Source: Mycobacterium sp. D16R12
Lineage (GTDB): Bacteria; Actinomycetota; Actinomycetes; Mycobacteriales; Mycobacteriaceae
Direction of reading: 5' to 3'
DNA: 64,000 nucleotides
Assembly: GCF_002013465.1 (NCBI RefSeq)
Contig: NZ_MAFC01000025.1
Coordinates: 62,001-126,000, forward strand
Shown: piece after piece, positions 39,269-50,607 of the stretch
How the letters are laid out: each line of letters starts with the position of its first letter
Numbering within the stretch: the stretch's first letter is position 1
Made by a program: the position numbers and the translations under genes
The notes under the pieces: model-generated
Told to the model about the DNA's origin: nothing
Seen by the model: only the letters and a program-made list of their open reading frames with translations
Database searches by the model: none

Positions 39269-40026
39269 GCTTCGATGTTGTGGCCGGCCATGCGACAGTG
39301 CTTGTGGCCGAGGGGCTCTCTCGCACCCCGACATGGGAAGGGGTGACGTTCTGGGTGCTCGGCACCGTTGCCGTGCTCGGCGCGCTGGGCGTGATCGCCG
39401 CACCGAAGGCGGTGTACTCGGCGATCTTCCTTGCCATGACCATGGTCATTCTGGCGGTGTTCTTCGTGGCCCAGGGTGCGCTGTTTCTTGGCGTCGCCCA
39501 GGTGGTGGTGTACACCGGCGCGGTCATGATGCTGTTTCTGTTCGTCCTCATGTTCGTGGGCGTAGATTCCTCCGACTCCCTGGTGGAGACCCTGCCGGGG
39601 CAGCGAGTGGGTGCCATCGCGGCCGGGCTGGGGTTCGGGATGCTGGCTGTCGCGGGCATCGGAAATGCTTCCACCACAGCGTTCGTCGGACTCGATCAAG
39701 CCAACAGCCGCGGCAATGTGGAGGGTCTGGCCGAGCGCATCTTCATCGACTACCTGTGGGCGTTCGAACTCACCGGCGCACTATTGATCACTGCGACAAT
39801 CGGCGCGATGGTGCTGGCGCACCGGGAGAAGCTGGGGCAGACCGGCGGGCAGCGCGAGTTGTCGATTCGGCGCTTCCAGCATGGCGACCGTGCCACGCCG
39901 TTGCCCAATCCGGGTGTGTACGCGCGGCATAACGCCGTCGATGTGCCTGCGCTGCTTCCCGACGGGTCATTCTCCGAGTTGTCGGTCAGCGGTGTGCTTA
40001 CCCCGCGAGACATGGAGGCACGGTGA
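39265..40026 (+). CDS. nuoJ: NADH dehydrogenase I subunit J
   Basis: This 253-residue membrane subunit has five predicted helices in the first 180 residues. The third includes VVVYTGAVMMLFLFVLMFVG with the conserved tyrosine and glycine (pi-bulge) region. The C-terminal 70 residues are a hydrophilic tail. It starts with GTG at the nuoI stop and overlaps nuoK by four bases. Confidence 0.93.
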   Translation: MSFDVVAGHATVLVAEGLSRTPTWEGVTFWVLGTVAVLGALGVIAAPKAVYSAIFLAMTMVILAVFFVAQGALFLGVAQVVVYTGAVMMLFLFVLMFVGVDSSDSLVETLPGQRVGAIAAGLGFGMLAVAGIGNASTTAFVGLDQANSRGNVEGLAERIFIDYLWAFELTGALLITATIGAMVLAHREKLGQTGGQRELSIRRFQHGDRATPLPNPGVYARHNAVDVPALLPDGSFSELSVSGVLTPRDMEAR

Positions 40027-40322
40027 ATCCCGACAATTACCTCTATCTGTCCGCGCTCATCTTCACCATCGGGGCCGCTGGCGTGATGTTGCGCCGTAAC
40101 GCGATCGTGGTCTTCATGAGTGTCGAGCTGATGCTCAACGCGGCCAACCTGGCGTTCGTCACCTTCGCCCGGATGCACGGGAACCTCGACGGCCAAGTCA
40201 TCGCGTTCTTCACCATGGTGGTCGCGGCCACGGAAGTGGTTGTGGGACTGGGGATCATCATGACCATCTTCCGCACCCGCAGGTCGGCATCGGTCGACGA
40301 CGCCGATCTATTGAGATTCTAG
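40023..40322 (+). CDS. nuoK: NADH dehydrogenase I subunit K
   Basis: This 99-residue, three-helix membrane subunit is related to MrpC. The helices carry the conserved glutamates in VFMSVELMLNAANLAF and MVVAATEVVVGLGI, part of the proton channel chain. It starts with GTG overlapping the nuoJ stop (GTGA). It is the same length as in M. tuberculosis. Confidence 0.95.
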   Translation: MNPDNYLYLSALIFTIGAAGVMLRRNAIVVFMSVELMLNAANLAFVTFARMHGNLDGQVIAFFTMVVAATEVVVGLGIIMTIFRTRRSASVDDADLLRF

Positions 40323-40346
40323 GGATAGTTCTAGGAAGGAGTGCCC

Positions 40347-42208
<1,862 letters not shown>

Positions 42209-42212
<4 letters not shown>

Positions 42213-43816
42213 GTGCGATGGGTGCGGTAACAGCACTGTGGCTTATTCCCTTGGTGGGCGCCGGTGCCGTGCTGATCATGCCTACCCATCGGCGGACCCT
42301 GGCCAAGTACGTGGCGCTGGGTGCCTCGGTGCTGGTCCTGATCGTTGCGATTGCGCTGGCGGTTGCGTTTGATCCCGCGGGTCCGCAGTACCAGTTCGTC
42401 GAATCGGATACCTGGATACCGGCATTCGGGATGAAGTACGCGGTGGGTCTCGACGGAATCGCGCTCGCGCTGGTGCTGCTGACAACGGGGCTGCTACCGA
42501 TCCTGTTGCTGGCCGCATGGAATGACGGAGCAGACGCCCCGGGGTACGAGAGTCGCCCGGTGGCGCAACGCTACATCGCGCTGATTCTGGTCGTGGAATC
42601 GATGGTGTTGGTGTCCTTCTCCGCCCTGGACGTGTTGCTGTTCTACATCTTTTTCGAGGCGATGCTCATCCCGATGTACTTCCTCATCGGAGGATTCGGG
42701 AGCACCCACTCCGACATCGGGCAGCGGTCACGCGCGGCGGTGAAATTCCTGATGTACAACCTGTTTGGCGGCCTGATCATGCTGGCTGCCGTCATCGGGC
42801 TCTACGTGGTCACGGCACAGGGTCAGATCGGGAGTCAGGGCGGAACCTTCGATCTACGTGATATCACCGAAATGGTCGCCACCGGGGCGCTCGGGATCGA
42901 CCCGGGTGTCGCGAAGGCACTCTTTCTCGGTTTCATGTTCGCGTTCGCGGTGAAGGCCCCGCTCTGGCCGCTCCATACCTGGCTGCCCGACGCCGCCGTG
43001 CACGCCACCCCGGCCAGTGCGGTGCTGATGATGGCGATCGTCGACAAGGTGGGGACGTTCGCGATGCTGCGATACTGTATCCAGCTGTTCCCTGATGCCA
43101 GTGGATATTTCACGCCGGTGATCATCACACTGGCGGTCATTGGCATTGTCTACGGTGCCATCCTGGCGATCGGTCAGACCGATGTGATGCGACTGATCGC
43201 CTACACCTCGATATCGCATTTCGGATTCATCATCCTGGGAATCTTCGCGATGACCAGTCAGGGGCAGTCGGGTTCGACGCTGTACATGGTCAACCACGGA
43301 ATCTCCACCGCGGCATTGATGTTGGTGGCGGGTTTCCTGGTGTCCCGCAAAGGCTCTCGACTCATCGCGGCATACGGCGGCGTGCAGAAGGTAGCACCGG
43401 TTCTGGCCGGGTCCTTCTTGGTGGCCGGTCTGGCCACTCTGTCGCTGCCCGGGCTGGCACCGTTCATCAGCGAGTTTCTGGTGCTGGTGGGCACATTCAC
43501 GCGGTACCCGTTGGCCGCTGCGTGTGCGGTCATCGCGTTGGTGCTGGCCGCTGTCTACGTGTTGTGGATGTACCAGCGGATGATGACCGGCCCGTTAGCA
43601 CCTGGAAACGAGAGCATCGGCGACCTTAAACGCCGCGAGCTCGCCGTGGTGATGCCCTTGATCGCGCTGCTTCTGGTGTTCGGCATCTATCCCAAGCCAC
43701 TGTTGGACATCGTGAATCCCGCGGTCGAGCAGACGCTGCGCACCGTCAACGAGAAGGACCCGCCGCCTGTCGTGGCGGATGTTGCCCTCCGGCATGGAGA
43801 AGGCGAGCGACGATGA
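42209..43816 (+). CDS. nuoM: NADH dehydrogenase I subunit M
   Basis: This antiporter-like membrane subunit has about 535 residues. The proton-channel residues lie in YIFFEAMLIPMYFLIGGFGS and KAPLWPLHTWLPDAAVHATPASAVLMMAIVDK (lysine and histidine in broken helices). It starts at GTG 42209, overlapping the nuoL stop as GTGA like most junctions of this operon. ATG 42218, three codons later, is an alternative. The 3' end overlaps nuoN by four bases. Confidence 0.95.
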
Positions 43817-45411
43817 CCGATATCGGGATCCTTCCCGCCCCGCCGATCGCCTACGGCGCGCTCTCTCCGATGCTGATCATGTTCGGGGTCGCGGTGGTAT
43901 CGGTACTTGTGGAGGCATTCGTTCCGCGGCGGTACCGGCTCACCACTCAACTGGCGCTGGCCACAGGAGGAATCCTCGGCGCCTTTGTGGCCGTCGTGGC
44001 GCTGGGCGGCTCGCGCCAGGTCGTCATGAACGGTGCAGTGGCGATCGACGGCCCCACGCTCTACCTGCAGGGACTCATTCTGGTGGCGTCCGGTCTGGCA
44101 TTGGCGGTGATGGCACAACGCAGAATGGTTGCGGCCCTGCCCATTACGGTGGGCGGCGGCGGTGGCCTGGACGCCTTCGCCGCGCAGGCATCCAGCGTTC
44201 CGGGTGGCGAACCGGAGCGAGTGCTGAACCGCACCGGTATCACTCAAACGGAGATCTTCCCGCTGACATTGTTCGCGATCGCCGGCATGATGCTCTTCCC
44301 CGCCTGCAACGATCTGCTGACGATGTTTGTTGCCCTGGAGGTGTTTTCCCTTCCGCTGTACGTGATGTGTGCGCTGGCCCGACGCCGGCGTCTGCTGTCC
44401 CAGGAATCGGCGCTCAAATACTTCCTGCTCGGAGCGTTCTCGTCGGCGTTCTTCCTGTTCGGCTCCGCGTTCGTTTACGGATATGCCGGAACCGTTGAAC
44501 TCGGCGCGGTCGCGCGGGCTGTCCAGGCCGACGCGGGGGAGCGGTCCTTCCTGTTGCTCGGAGTCGCGATGCTGTCGGTGGGTCTGTTGTTCAAGGTAGG
44601 GGCGGTTCCCTTCCACTTCTGGGTCCCTGATGTGTATCAAGGTGCACCGACCCCGGTTACCGCATTCATGGCGGCTACTACCAAGATCGCGGCCTTCGGT
44701 GCGTTGCTCCGGGTTCTGTATGTCGCGCTGCCGGGGATCACCGCGGACTGGCGTCCGGTGCTATGGGCGGTGGCGATCGCCACCATGCTGATCGGATCGA
44801 TCGGAGCCGTGACGCAGACCGACGTCAAACGCATGCTGGCCTATTCGGCCGTCGCGCACACCGGATTTCTCTTGACCGGGGTCGCGGCCGCCAATGACCG
44901 TGGTGTGTCGTCGACGTTGTTCTATTTGGCGGCATACGGTTTCAGCACCGTCGGGGCATTCGCCATTGCGGGGCTCGTGCGCTCCGGAAGCGGAGAGGAC
45001 GGCCCGAATGAGGATGAAGAGATCACCGATCTGAGTCGTTGGGCGGGAATCGGTCGCCGGTCGCCCGTGCTCGGCATTGTCTTCGCACTGTTCCTGCTGG
45101 CCTTCGCGGGGATCCCGCTGACGAGTGGATTCGTCAGTAAATTCGCGGTCTTCGAGGCCGCCGCGTCCGGCGGGGCGATGCCGCTGGTGGTGGTGGGTGT
45201 GGTGTGCAGCGCCATCGCTGCGTACTTCTACGTGCGGGTGATCGTGCTGATGTTCTTCGCCGATCCGGTGCCGGACTCGGGGGTGCTCCGGATTCCGGGG
45301 CCCGCCGTGGCCATATCGATTGGAGTGAGTGCGCTCGTCACCGTTCTACTCGGCGTGGCGCCCCAGCCGCTGCTCGAACTGGTCGGGAATCTCGTCAACT
45401 TCGCCACGTGA
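43813..45411 (+). CDS. nuoN: NADH dehydrogenase I subunit N
   Basis: This 532-residue antiporter-like membrane subunit is the last gene of the operon. Key segments are FVALEVFSLPLYVMCALARR (Glu and helix break), SALKYFLLGAFSSAFFLFG (Lys), and VPFHFWVPDVYQGAPTPVTAFMAATTKIAAF. No nuo gene is missing between A and N, so the complex I operon is complete. A 185-bp gap with a palindromic operator separates it from the next gene. Confidence 0.95.
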   Translation: MTDIGILPAPPIAYGALSPMLIMFGVAVVSVLVEAFVPRRYRLTTQLALATGGILGAFVAVVALGGSRQVVMNGAVAIDGPTLYLQGLILVASGLALAVMAQRRMVAALPITVGGGGGLDAFAAQASSVPGGEPERVLNRTGITQTEIFPLTLFAIAGMMLFPACNDLLTMFVALEVFSLPLYVMCALARRRRLLSQESALKYFLLGAFSSAFFLFGSAFVYGYAGTVELGAVARAVQADAGERSFLLLGVAMLSVGLLFKVGAVPFHFWVPDVYQGAPTPVTAFMAATTKIAAFGALLRVLYVALPGITADWRPVLWAVAIATMLIGSIGAVTQTDVKRMLAYSAVAHTGFLLTGVAAANDRGVSSTLFYLAAYGFSTVGAFAIAGLVRSGSGEDGPNEDEEITDLSRWAGIGRRSPVLGIVFALFLLAFAGIPLTSGFVSKFAVFEAAASGGAMPLVVVGVVCSAIAAYFYVRVIVLMFFADPVPDSGVLRIPGPAVAISIGVSALVTVLLGVAPQPLLELVGNLVNFAT

Positions 45412-45546
45412 GTCCAGTCACTGATCACCGGGCGTGACTGCCCGTATGCGGGTGCCGACACGCCCTTGATCCGCTCAGAAGGCGGCGTGTCGAGGCATAG
45501 CGTGGCCTGGTTGTCACCACTTGTGGCGTGTCCATTTACCGGCGAG

Positions 45547-45568
45547 TAACCTACGGTACCGTAGGGTG
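45547..45568. promoter_or_regulatory. Palindromic operator before the membrane desaturase gene (site 1)
   Basis: The centre CCTACGGTACCGTAGG (45550-45565) is a perfect 16-bp palindrome, flanked on the left by TAA and on the right by GTG. It ends 28 bases before the desaturase ATG, consistent with overlap of the promoter. The same element precedes the acyl-ACP desaturase gene at 55146-55167, and 19 of 22 positions are identical. A TetR-type repressor is the usual binder of such dyads. MadR, reported to control mycobacterial desA1/desA2, is a candidate. Confidence 0.7.
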
Positions 45569-45596
45569 GCGGTATCGCAGCTGCGGAAGGACACCA

Positions 45597-46838
45597 ATGG
45601 CGATCACGGACATCTCGGCATTCGCGCATCTCAGCAGCGAGGACGTCGAGAACCTGGCCGTTGAGCTCGACGGGCTCCGGCGTGAGATCGAGGAATCGCG
45701 CGGTACGCGTGACGCGCGCTATATCCGGCGCACGATCGGCGCGCAACGCGCGCTCGAATTGACTGGCCGCGCCCTTCTGGCCGCGAGTAAGAAGCGCTCC
45801 GCCTGGTGGGCCGGCACGGTGACGCTGGCCGTCGCCAAGATCATCGAGAACATGGAGATCGGCCACAACGTCATGCACGGCCAGTGGGACTGGATGAACG
45901 ATCCCGAGATCCACTCCTCGACATGGGAGTGGGACATGGCCGGCGCCTCCAAGCACTGGCGCTTCACGCACAACGTCGAGCATCACAAGTACACCAACAT
46001 CCTGGATCTGGACGACGATGTGGGTTACGGGATTCTCCGTGTCACGCGCGATGAGCCGTGGAAGGTACGCAACCTCCTGAACCTGCCGCTCAATTTCATC
46101 CTCGCGGCGGGATTTGAGTGGGGAATCGCCCTGCAGCACCTGGAATTCCGGAAGATCTGGACAAAGGAAACCCGCGAGGCGACGAAGCTGCGGGTGCGTG
46201 AGCTGGTCACGTCTGCGGGCTCGCAGGTCTTCAAGGATTACGCCGCGTTCCCGGCCATCACCGCGCTGTCGCCGGGGGCGACCTACCGGTCGACATTGAC
46301 CGCCACGGCAACGGCCAACCTGATTCGTAACTTCTGGTCCAACGCCGTCATCTTCTGCGGGCATTTTCCGGACGGCGCGGAGAAGTTCTCCGTGACCGAT
46401 ATGGAGAACGAGACGCGTGGTCAGTGGTACTTGCGCCAGCTGCTGGGCAGCGCGAACTTCGACGCGGGGCCGACGATGCGGCTGATGAGTGGCAACCTGT
46501 GCCATCAGATCGAGCATCACCTCTACCCGGACCTGCCGAGCAACCGGCTGCATGAGATCTCGGTGCGCGTGCGGGATATCTGCGAGCGCTACGACCTGCC
46601 GTACACCACCGGATCGATGATGTTTCAGTACGCGAAGACCTGGCGCACCATCGCCAAGCTGTCGCTACCGGACCGCTTCCTGCGTGCCACCGCGGACAAC
46701 GCGCCGGAGACTCGTAGCGAGCGCATGTTCGTGGTCCTGGAACCACCTGCCGCCGAGTCGAATTCGGTTCCGCGGCGCGGACTCAAGACGGCCATCGCCA
46801 TGGTTCGTGAGCGCCGCCGTAGCAAGGTGTCCGTCTAG
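45597..46838 (+). CDS. Membrane fatty-acyl desaturase (DesA3-like)
   Basis: This 413-residue integral membrane di-iron desaturase has all three histidine boxes: GHNVMHG (H90, H94), HNVEHH (H125-H130) and HQIEHHLYP with the Q-x-x-H-H form near residue 306. In mycobacteria this family includes DesA3, which with an electron-transfer reductase makes oleoyl-CoA from stearoyl-CoA. No reductase gene is adjacent here. The ATG at 45597 follows GGAAGG at 45585-45590. The frame continues upstream to 45528, but that region contains the palindromic operator. Regiospecificity cannot be told from sequence. Confidence 0.87.
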   Translation: MAITDISAFAHLSSEDVENLAVELDGLRREIEESRGTRDARYIRRTIGAQRALELTGRALLAASKKRSAWWAGTVTLAVAKIIENMEIGHNVMHGQWDWMNDPEIHSSTWEWDMAGASKHWRFTHNVEHHKYTNILDLDDDVGYGILRVTRDEPWKVRNLLNLPLNFILAAGFEWGIALQHLEFRKIWTKETREATKLRVRELVTSAGSQVFKDYAAFPAITALSPGATYRSTLTATATANLIRNFWSNAVIFCGHFPDGAEKFSVTDMENETRGQWYLRQLLGSANFDAGPTMRLMSGNLCHQIEHHLYPDLPSNRLHEISVRVRDICERYDLPYTTGSMMFQYAKTWRTIAKLSLPDRFLRATADNAPETRSERMFVVLEPPAAESNSVPRRGLKTAIAMVRERRRSKVSV

Positions 46839-46914
46839 ATTTTCGTACGGGCGTCTTGTGGTGATCTTGATGATTCCGCCGCGAACGCGAGCAGAACGCG
46901 ATATGCACTGATAT

Positions 46915-47580
46915 GTGACCACGTATTTAGAAGCCCCTACGGTGACCGACGCAGACCGGGGGGATCACCAGATCTCGAGTCCGGTCGTGAAGCCCAGGCG
47001 AACATTTACCGGCTTTCTGAGGATGGCACTGGACACGCTGGGCGCCATGCTGCGTCGCCCACCCGCGGTGGGCGAGTTCTTCCGGCAGGTGTGGTCGATA
47101 GCCCGAGTGTCGGTGCTGCCGATGTGCATGGTGGCGATACCGCTTGCCGTCGTGATCGTGCTCGTCCTGGAGGCCCTGGTGTTCGGCCCAACGGGATTCC
47201 CGACGCACGCGGTGTTGGTCGCGGCGGCCACGGCTGCCACCGTGGTCTTCGCCGAGGCGGATTCGTCCCGGATTCAGCAGGAGATCGACGCGATGCGGGG
47301 CCGGGGCATGGATATCACGCACGGGTTCGTTGTTCCCCGTGTTCTCGCCACCGCGGTTGCCGCGGTGCCGCTGGCATTGATAGCTGTTGGGGCAGCTGGC
47401 GTCTACTTCTTCTCGGCTTTCGGAAAGCACACCCCGCTGAGTCTGTTCATCGGGAACTTGGCGCAGCTGATGAGTCCGACCAATGTGCTGATTGTGGCCA
47501 TCGAGGCTGCGGCTCTCGGGTTCATTGGAGGCCTCATTGCCTGCTACAAAGGTCTTTCCGCGCCCGCTGACCGGTCGTGA
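46915..47580 (+). CDS. Orphan, shortened YrbE/MlaE-type ABC permease
   Basis: This 221-residue protein is related to the YrbE permeases that pair with Mce proteins in lipid import. The family signature is visible as RIQQEIDAMRGRGMDI and FVVPRVLATAV, with the end segment ALGFIGGLIACYKGLSA. Family members are usually about 255-290 residues. Here the region before the E-I-D-A-M motif is shortened, and the chain stops just after CYKGL, where a further 35-40 residues with the last membrane helix are expected. No second YrbE, Mce or ATPase gene is near. It starts with GTG 76 bases after the desaturase. It is probably a degenerating orphan, but a functional short form is not excluded. Confidence 0.68.
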   Translation: MTTYLEAPTVTDADRGDHQISSPVVKPRRTFTGFLRMALDTLGAMLRRPPAVGEFFRQVWSIARVSVLPMCMVAIPLAVVIVLVLEALVFGPTGFPTHAVLVAAATAATVVFAEADSSRIQQEIDAMRGRGMDITHGFVVPRVLATAVAAVPLALIAVGAAGVYFFSAFGKHTPLSLFIGNLAQLMSPTNVLIVAIEAAALGFIGGLIACYKGLSAPADRS

Positions 47581-47639
47581 CCAACGCGACGCGGTCAACG
47601 GGCCTGGACCCGGACAGGATGGACGAGCCCGTTACGCGG

Positions 47640-48317
47640 TCACCGTGTGGTCAGCAGGGTCGCCAGACGGAATGCCGGTGCGACCAGACTGGCGGCGCGT
47701 AGTCCGATCTTTTGAAGATTGCGACTCCGCATGAGGGGGCCGATTCCGGCCAGTTGTGCGGCGCCGTAGAGCATGTCCCAGTCGGTATCGATGTGGGTGA
47801 TCTTGAAGTCTTCGGTCAATGTGTAGCGGTCAATGCCAATAAAATTCAGGCAACGGCCCGTTCCCTTGAGCTTGGCTCCGGTGTTGGGCTCGATGGTCTC
47901 GCCGATCATGCGGCCGATGCCTCGCCACGGAATGGTCACGCGCCACTTGCCGTCGAAATAGTCCCAGTAGGGCAACGATCGATTCGTCCCATCCTGTGGG
48001 TAGAAGGCGAAGTCGGGGAAGACGTCGAAGGCGGCCTGGCAGTTGTCGATCGTGAACTGGCGTCCGAGCCTGTTCTCCTGGAACGTCGAGCTGTCGATGT
48101 AGCTACAGTCCTCGGCGATGCAGTAGTCGATCTTCTTGATGTCCTGCTCGGCCCAGGCGTCGAACCACGTGTGCGCGAACTCTGTTCGGCCCTGGGCGGG
48201 AAGCCCACGTTCGATGTCGTTGTTTTCCTGCTGCTGCACCTTCTTCCAGAACTCCGGCATGAGTGGCTGGTACTTTGCGTGCTCCGGGGATGGCCCCAGC
48301 CTTTCCAATCTGTTCAT
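47640..48317 (-). CDS. NTF2/SnoaL-fold protein, partner of the P450
   Basis: This 225-residue protein has an NTF2-like middle region: FAHTWFDAWAEQDIKKIDYCIAED, then YIDSSTFQENRLGR, VFPDFAFYPQDG and WRVTIPWRGIG. This is the cone fold used by ketosteroid isomerases, SnoaL cyclases and lyases acting on hydrophobic substrates. The ATG at 48317 is preceded by a purine-rich GAAAGGAAA. The gene lies 34 bases after the P450 stop on the same strand, so the pair is probably one transcript acting on one substrate. The specific activity is unknown. Confidence 0.68.
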   Translation of the reverse strand: MNRLERLGPSPEHAKYQPLMPEFWKKVQQQENNDIERGLPAQGRTEFAHTWFDAWAEQDIKKIDYCIAEDCSYIDSSTFQENRLGRQFTIDNCQAAFDVFPDFAFYPQDGTNRSLPYWDYFDGKWRVTIPWRGIGRMIGETIEPNTGAKLKGTGRCLNFIGIDRYTLTEDFKITHIDTDWDMLYGAAQLAGIGPLMRSRNLQKIGLRAASLVAPAFRLATLLTTR

Positions 48318-48351
48318 TTCTTTCCTTTCGTGGTGGGAAACATGTGATGAC

Positions 48352-49752
48352 TCAGCGGGCGAAGAGCCGTATCGGCAGGCCGCCTGCCAGGCCGGTTGAT
48401 ACCCGCGCACGATGCCGGGGCGTCCAACCGTCGCGAATCTGAAATGCGTAGCGCTGCAATATGGTTCCGAGAACCAGGGTTCCCTCGATGTAGGCCATTC
48501 GCGTTCCCATGCACTTACGAGGTCCGATACTGAACGGCAGGAACGCATTCCGATTGATCTTGTCGGTCAGGAATCGGTCGGGATTGAACGTGTCCGGTTC
48601 CTTCCAGAACCGGGGATCGCGCTGCAGCGCGTATTGCGTGATGATGACCTGCGAGCCCTGCGGAATGAAATAGCCGCCGATCTCGTCGTCCTGGACGGCC
48701 GTTCTGACATTGGCGGGTGCGGCCTGAAAGCGCTGCGCCTCATCGAAACACGCCCTCAGGTACTTCAAATTCTCCAGGTCGTCGTATTCCAGCGTCTTCC
48801 CGCCGAGCGCATCGATCTCTGCGTACGCCTTACCGAGCGCGATCGGGTTGCGGCAGAGCAGTGCGATTGTCCAGGCGAGGGCGGCGGCGGTGGTCTCGAA
48901 TCCCGCGAACACCAGCCCGGCGGCCTCGGATCGCCGTCGCCGGTGCTGCGTCTGCGGGCAGCCGTCGAATTCCAATCCCAGCAAGGCGTCTACGAGGTCC
49001 GGCGTATCGGAAACCGGGCAGCCCGCGCGCTCGTCGACGAAGCGGTCGAGGATGCCAAAGAGCTCTGCCTTGGACTCCTCGCCCCTGCGGTGCAAGGGGT
49101 TTGGTACCCATTTGGGCAGGAAATGCATGGCGACCCTGCTGATGACGTAGACGCCATATCGCCGCGCTCCGTCGACCGCGTGATCGATCTCGTCGGGACC
49201 GAGTTGAACCTTGAACATCGAACGCATCAGCCCGTCCATCACCACCGCGCCGAGTTCGTGTTCGAGATCCACCAGCTTCCCGCTGGCCGCGTGGCGGGAC
49301 CAGGCGTCGACCCGATCGGTTATTCCGTCCATCATCAGCGGAGTCGCGCCTGCCAGCGCCCGCTCGCCGAAGTAGGGATTGAACGCGGAGCGGACTCGTT
49401 TCCACTCCTGCCCCTCGAGCAGGGGGAGGGCCACCGGCTCCCCGGAGACCAACTCGATGGTGGCCTCGTGTTTGACGTAGCGGTCGTGGTGGCGGGTGAA
49501 GACATGGTCGACGTAGTCGGGATGGTTGATCAGGGTGAGGGTGAGTGCGGGCTTCGGTCCCGTGAACATGCGGACGATGTCGCCGTACTGATTCGCGATC
49601 TTGGGCAGTAGCAAGTAGGGCAGACGAGACGGGTCGCCCAGACAGCTGAGACCCAAGAGCGCCGCCCGATGCATCGGGAGCCTCGGGGGAAGCCGGGGTT
49701 CCTCGGCTAGCGGTCGCTGCAGTGATGGGGAGTTCGTGTCGGTGGCGTGCAT
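48352..49752 (-). CDS. Cytochrome P450
   Basis: This 466-residue soluble P450 has an I-helix oxygen-activation motif VFAGFETTAAALAW (A-G-x-E-T-T), a K-helix EAQR (ExxR), and the heme loop FSIGPRKCMG with the cysteine ligand. The meander before the loop reads DTFNPDRFL. Length and sequence style are nearer the CYP4/CYP102-like class E group than the short camphor-type P450s. It is encoded divergently from a TetR regulator and followed by an NTF2-fold gene. No ferredoxin is adjacent. A lipid or aromatic substrate is likely but unproven. Confidence 0.9.
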   Translation of the reverse strand: MHATDTNSPSLQRPLAEEPRLPPRLPMHRAALLGLSCLGDPSRLPYLLLPKIANQYGDIVRMFTGPKPALTLTLINHPDYVDHVFTRHHDRYVKHEATIELVSGEPVALPLLEGQEWKRVRSAFNPYFGERALAGATPLMMDGITDRVDAWSRHAASGKLVDLEHELGAVVMDGLMRSMFKVQLGPDEIDHAVDGARRYGVYVISRVAMHFLPKWVPNPLHRRGEESKAELFGILDRFVDERAGCPVSDTPDLVDALLGLEFDGCPQTQHRRRRSEAAGLVFAGFETTAAALAWTIALLCRNPIALGKAYAEIDALGGKTLEYDDLENLKYLRACFDEAQRFQAAPANVRTAVQDDEIGGYFIPQGSQVIITQYALQRDPRFWKEPDTFNPDRFLTDKINRNAFLPFSIGPRKCMGTRMAYIEGTLVLGTILQRYAFQIRDGWTPRHRARVSTGLAGGLPIRLFAR

Positions 49753-49862
49753 GTCTGCCTCTCCTCTGCGGTCGGTCGCAAGGCCCGGAGCCGGGCTCGC
49801 CGCGGTGCCGAACGGTGATTCTGGTGGCGAAGTGTATGGGGGATCGGAGCGGTGTGCAATAC

Positions 49863-49888
49863 TGAATCAAAAGTAATTCATTGATTCA
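49863..49888. promoter_or_regulatory. Inverted repeat between the P450 and TetR genes, likely operator
   Basis: TGAATCAA (49863-49870) and TTGATTCA (49881-49888) are perfect 8-base arms with a 10-base AT-rich spacer. The element lies 32 bases before the TetR start and 110 bases before the P450 start in the 168-bp divergent region. This is the usual place for a TetR autoregulatory site that also controls the divergent gene. Confidence 0.65.
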
Positions 49889-49920
49889 AATACCAGGTAG
49901 GTGGTTCGGATGGAGCAGCC

Positions 49921-50586
49921 GTGAGTCGTGTCGAGGGCACACCTGTCGTCGCCGTTAGGATCGGCTCCGTGGTAGAGCTCGACTCATTGCTGCGGCAGCT
50001 GGCCACGGGGACCTTGTCGGACACCAACGTGGCGACCTCGCGCCTGCTGGATGCCGCACGCGAGGAATTCGTCGCTCACGGGATCGCCCGCACCGCGGTA
50101 GGAGACATCGCGCGTCGTGCCGGCGTGTCCCGCCCGACGCTGTACCGCAAGTGTGGAGACAAAGAAGACATTATCGCCGCGGTATTGGTCAGGGAGACAA
50201 CGGAATTCTTCGTTCGGGCACAGGCGGTGCTCGCGCCCTTGTCGAACGCAGAAGACAGGATGGTCGAAGCATTCGTCATGGGCATGCGGGAGGCGCGTGA
50301 TCATCCGCTGGTGCTGGCACTGAAGGAATTTGACGCGGAATCGTTCTCGCGGAACGTTTTCGATGTGAATGCATCCGGTTATCAAGGTCTGCTCGCGGTC
50401 ATCGCGGAACTGCTGGCCGATGACACCTATCCCGCTGTGGCGGTGAAGCGTGCGCTGGACTTGGCGCTGCGGCTGACGTCGACGTTTCTGATGAATCCCT
50501 CCGTGCTGGTGCCGACCGATACCGACGAAGACACCCGCGAATTCGCGGGCAGGTATCTACTGCCGCTGATGCGTGCTGCCCGCTAG
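49921..50586 (+). CDS. TetR-family transcriptional regulator
   Basis: This 221-residue protein has an N-terminal TetR DNA-binding domain at about residues 40-90: LLDAAREEFVAHGIARTAVGD then IARRAGVSRPTLYRKCGDKED. The ligand-binding half is mostly helical and unlike named regulators. It is divergent from the P450, with a dyad repeat between them, so local control of the P450 and the NTF2 gene is likely. It starts with GTG 49921. A GTG at 49969 would still keep the whole DNA-binding domain. The MOSC gene follows after 21 bases. Confidence 0.85.
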   Translation: MSRVEGTPVVAVRIGSVVELDSLLRQLATGTLSDTNVATSRLLDAAREEFVAHGIARTAVGDIARRAGVSRPTLYRKCGDKEDIIAAVLVRETTEFFVRAQAVLAPLSNAEDRMVEAFVMGMREARDHPLVLALKEFDAESFSRNVFDVNASGYQGLLAVIAELLADDTYPAVAVKRALDLALRLTSTFLMNPSVLVPTDTDEDTREFAGRYLLPLMRAAR

Positions 50587-50607
50587 CGCGCTCCGTATCC
50601 TGGTGCG

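Noticed and set aside
47492..47734. A frame-shifted continuation of the YrbE gene
   Set aside because: The other frame shows only a faint A-V-N resemblance to the family and no membrane helix, so I describe the gene as truncated rather than as a simple frameshift.
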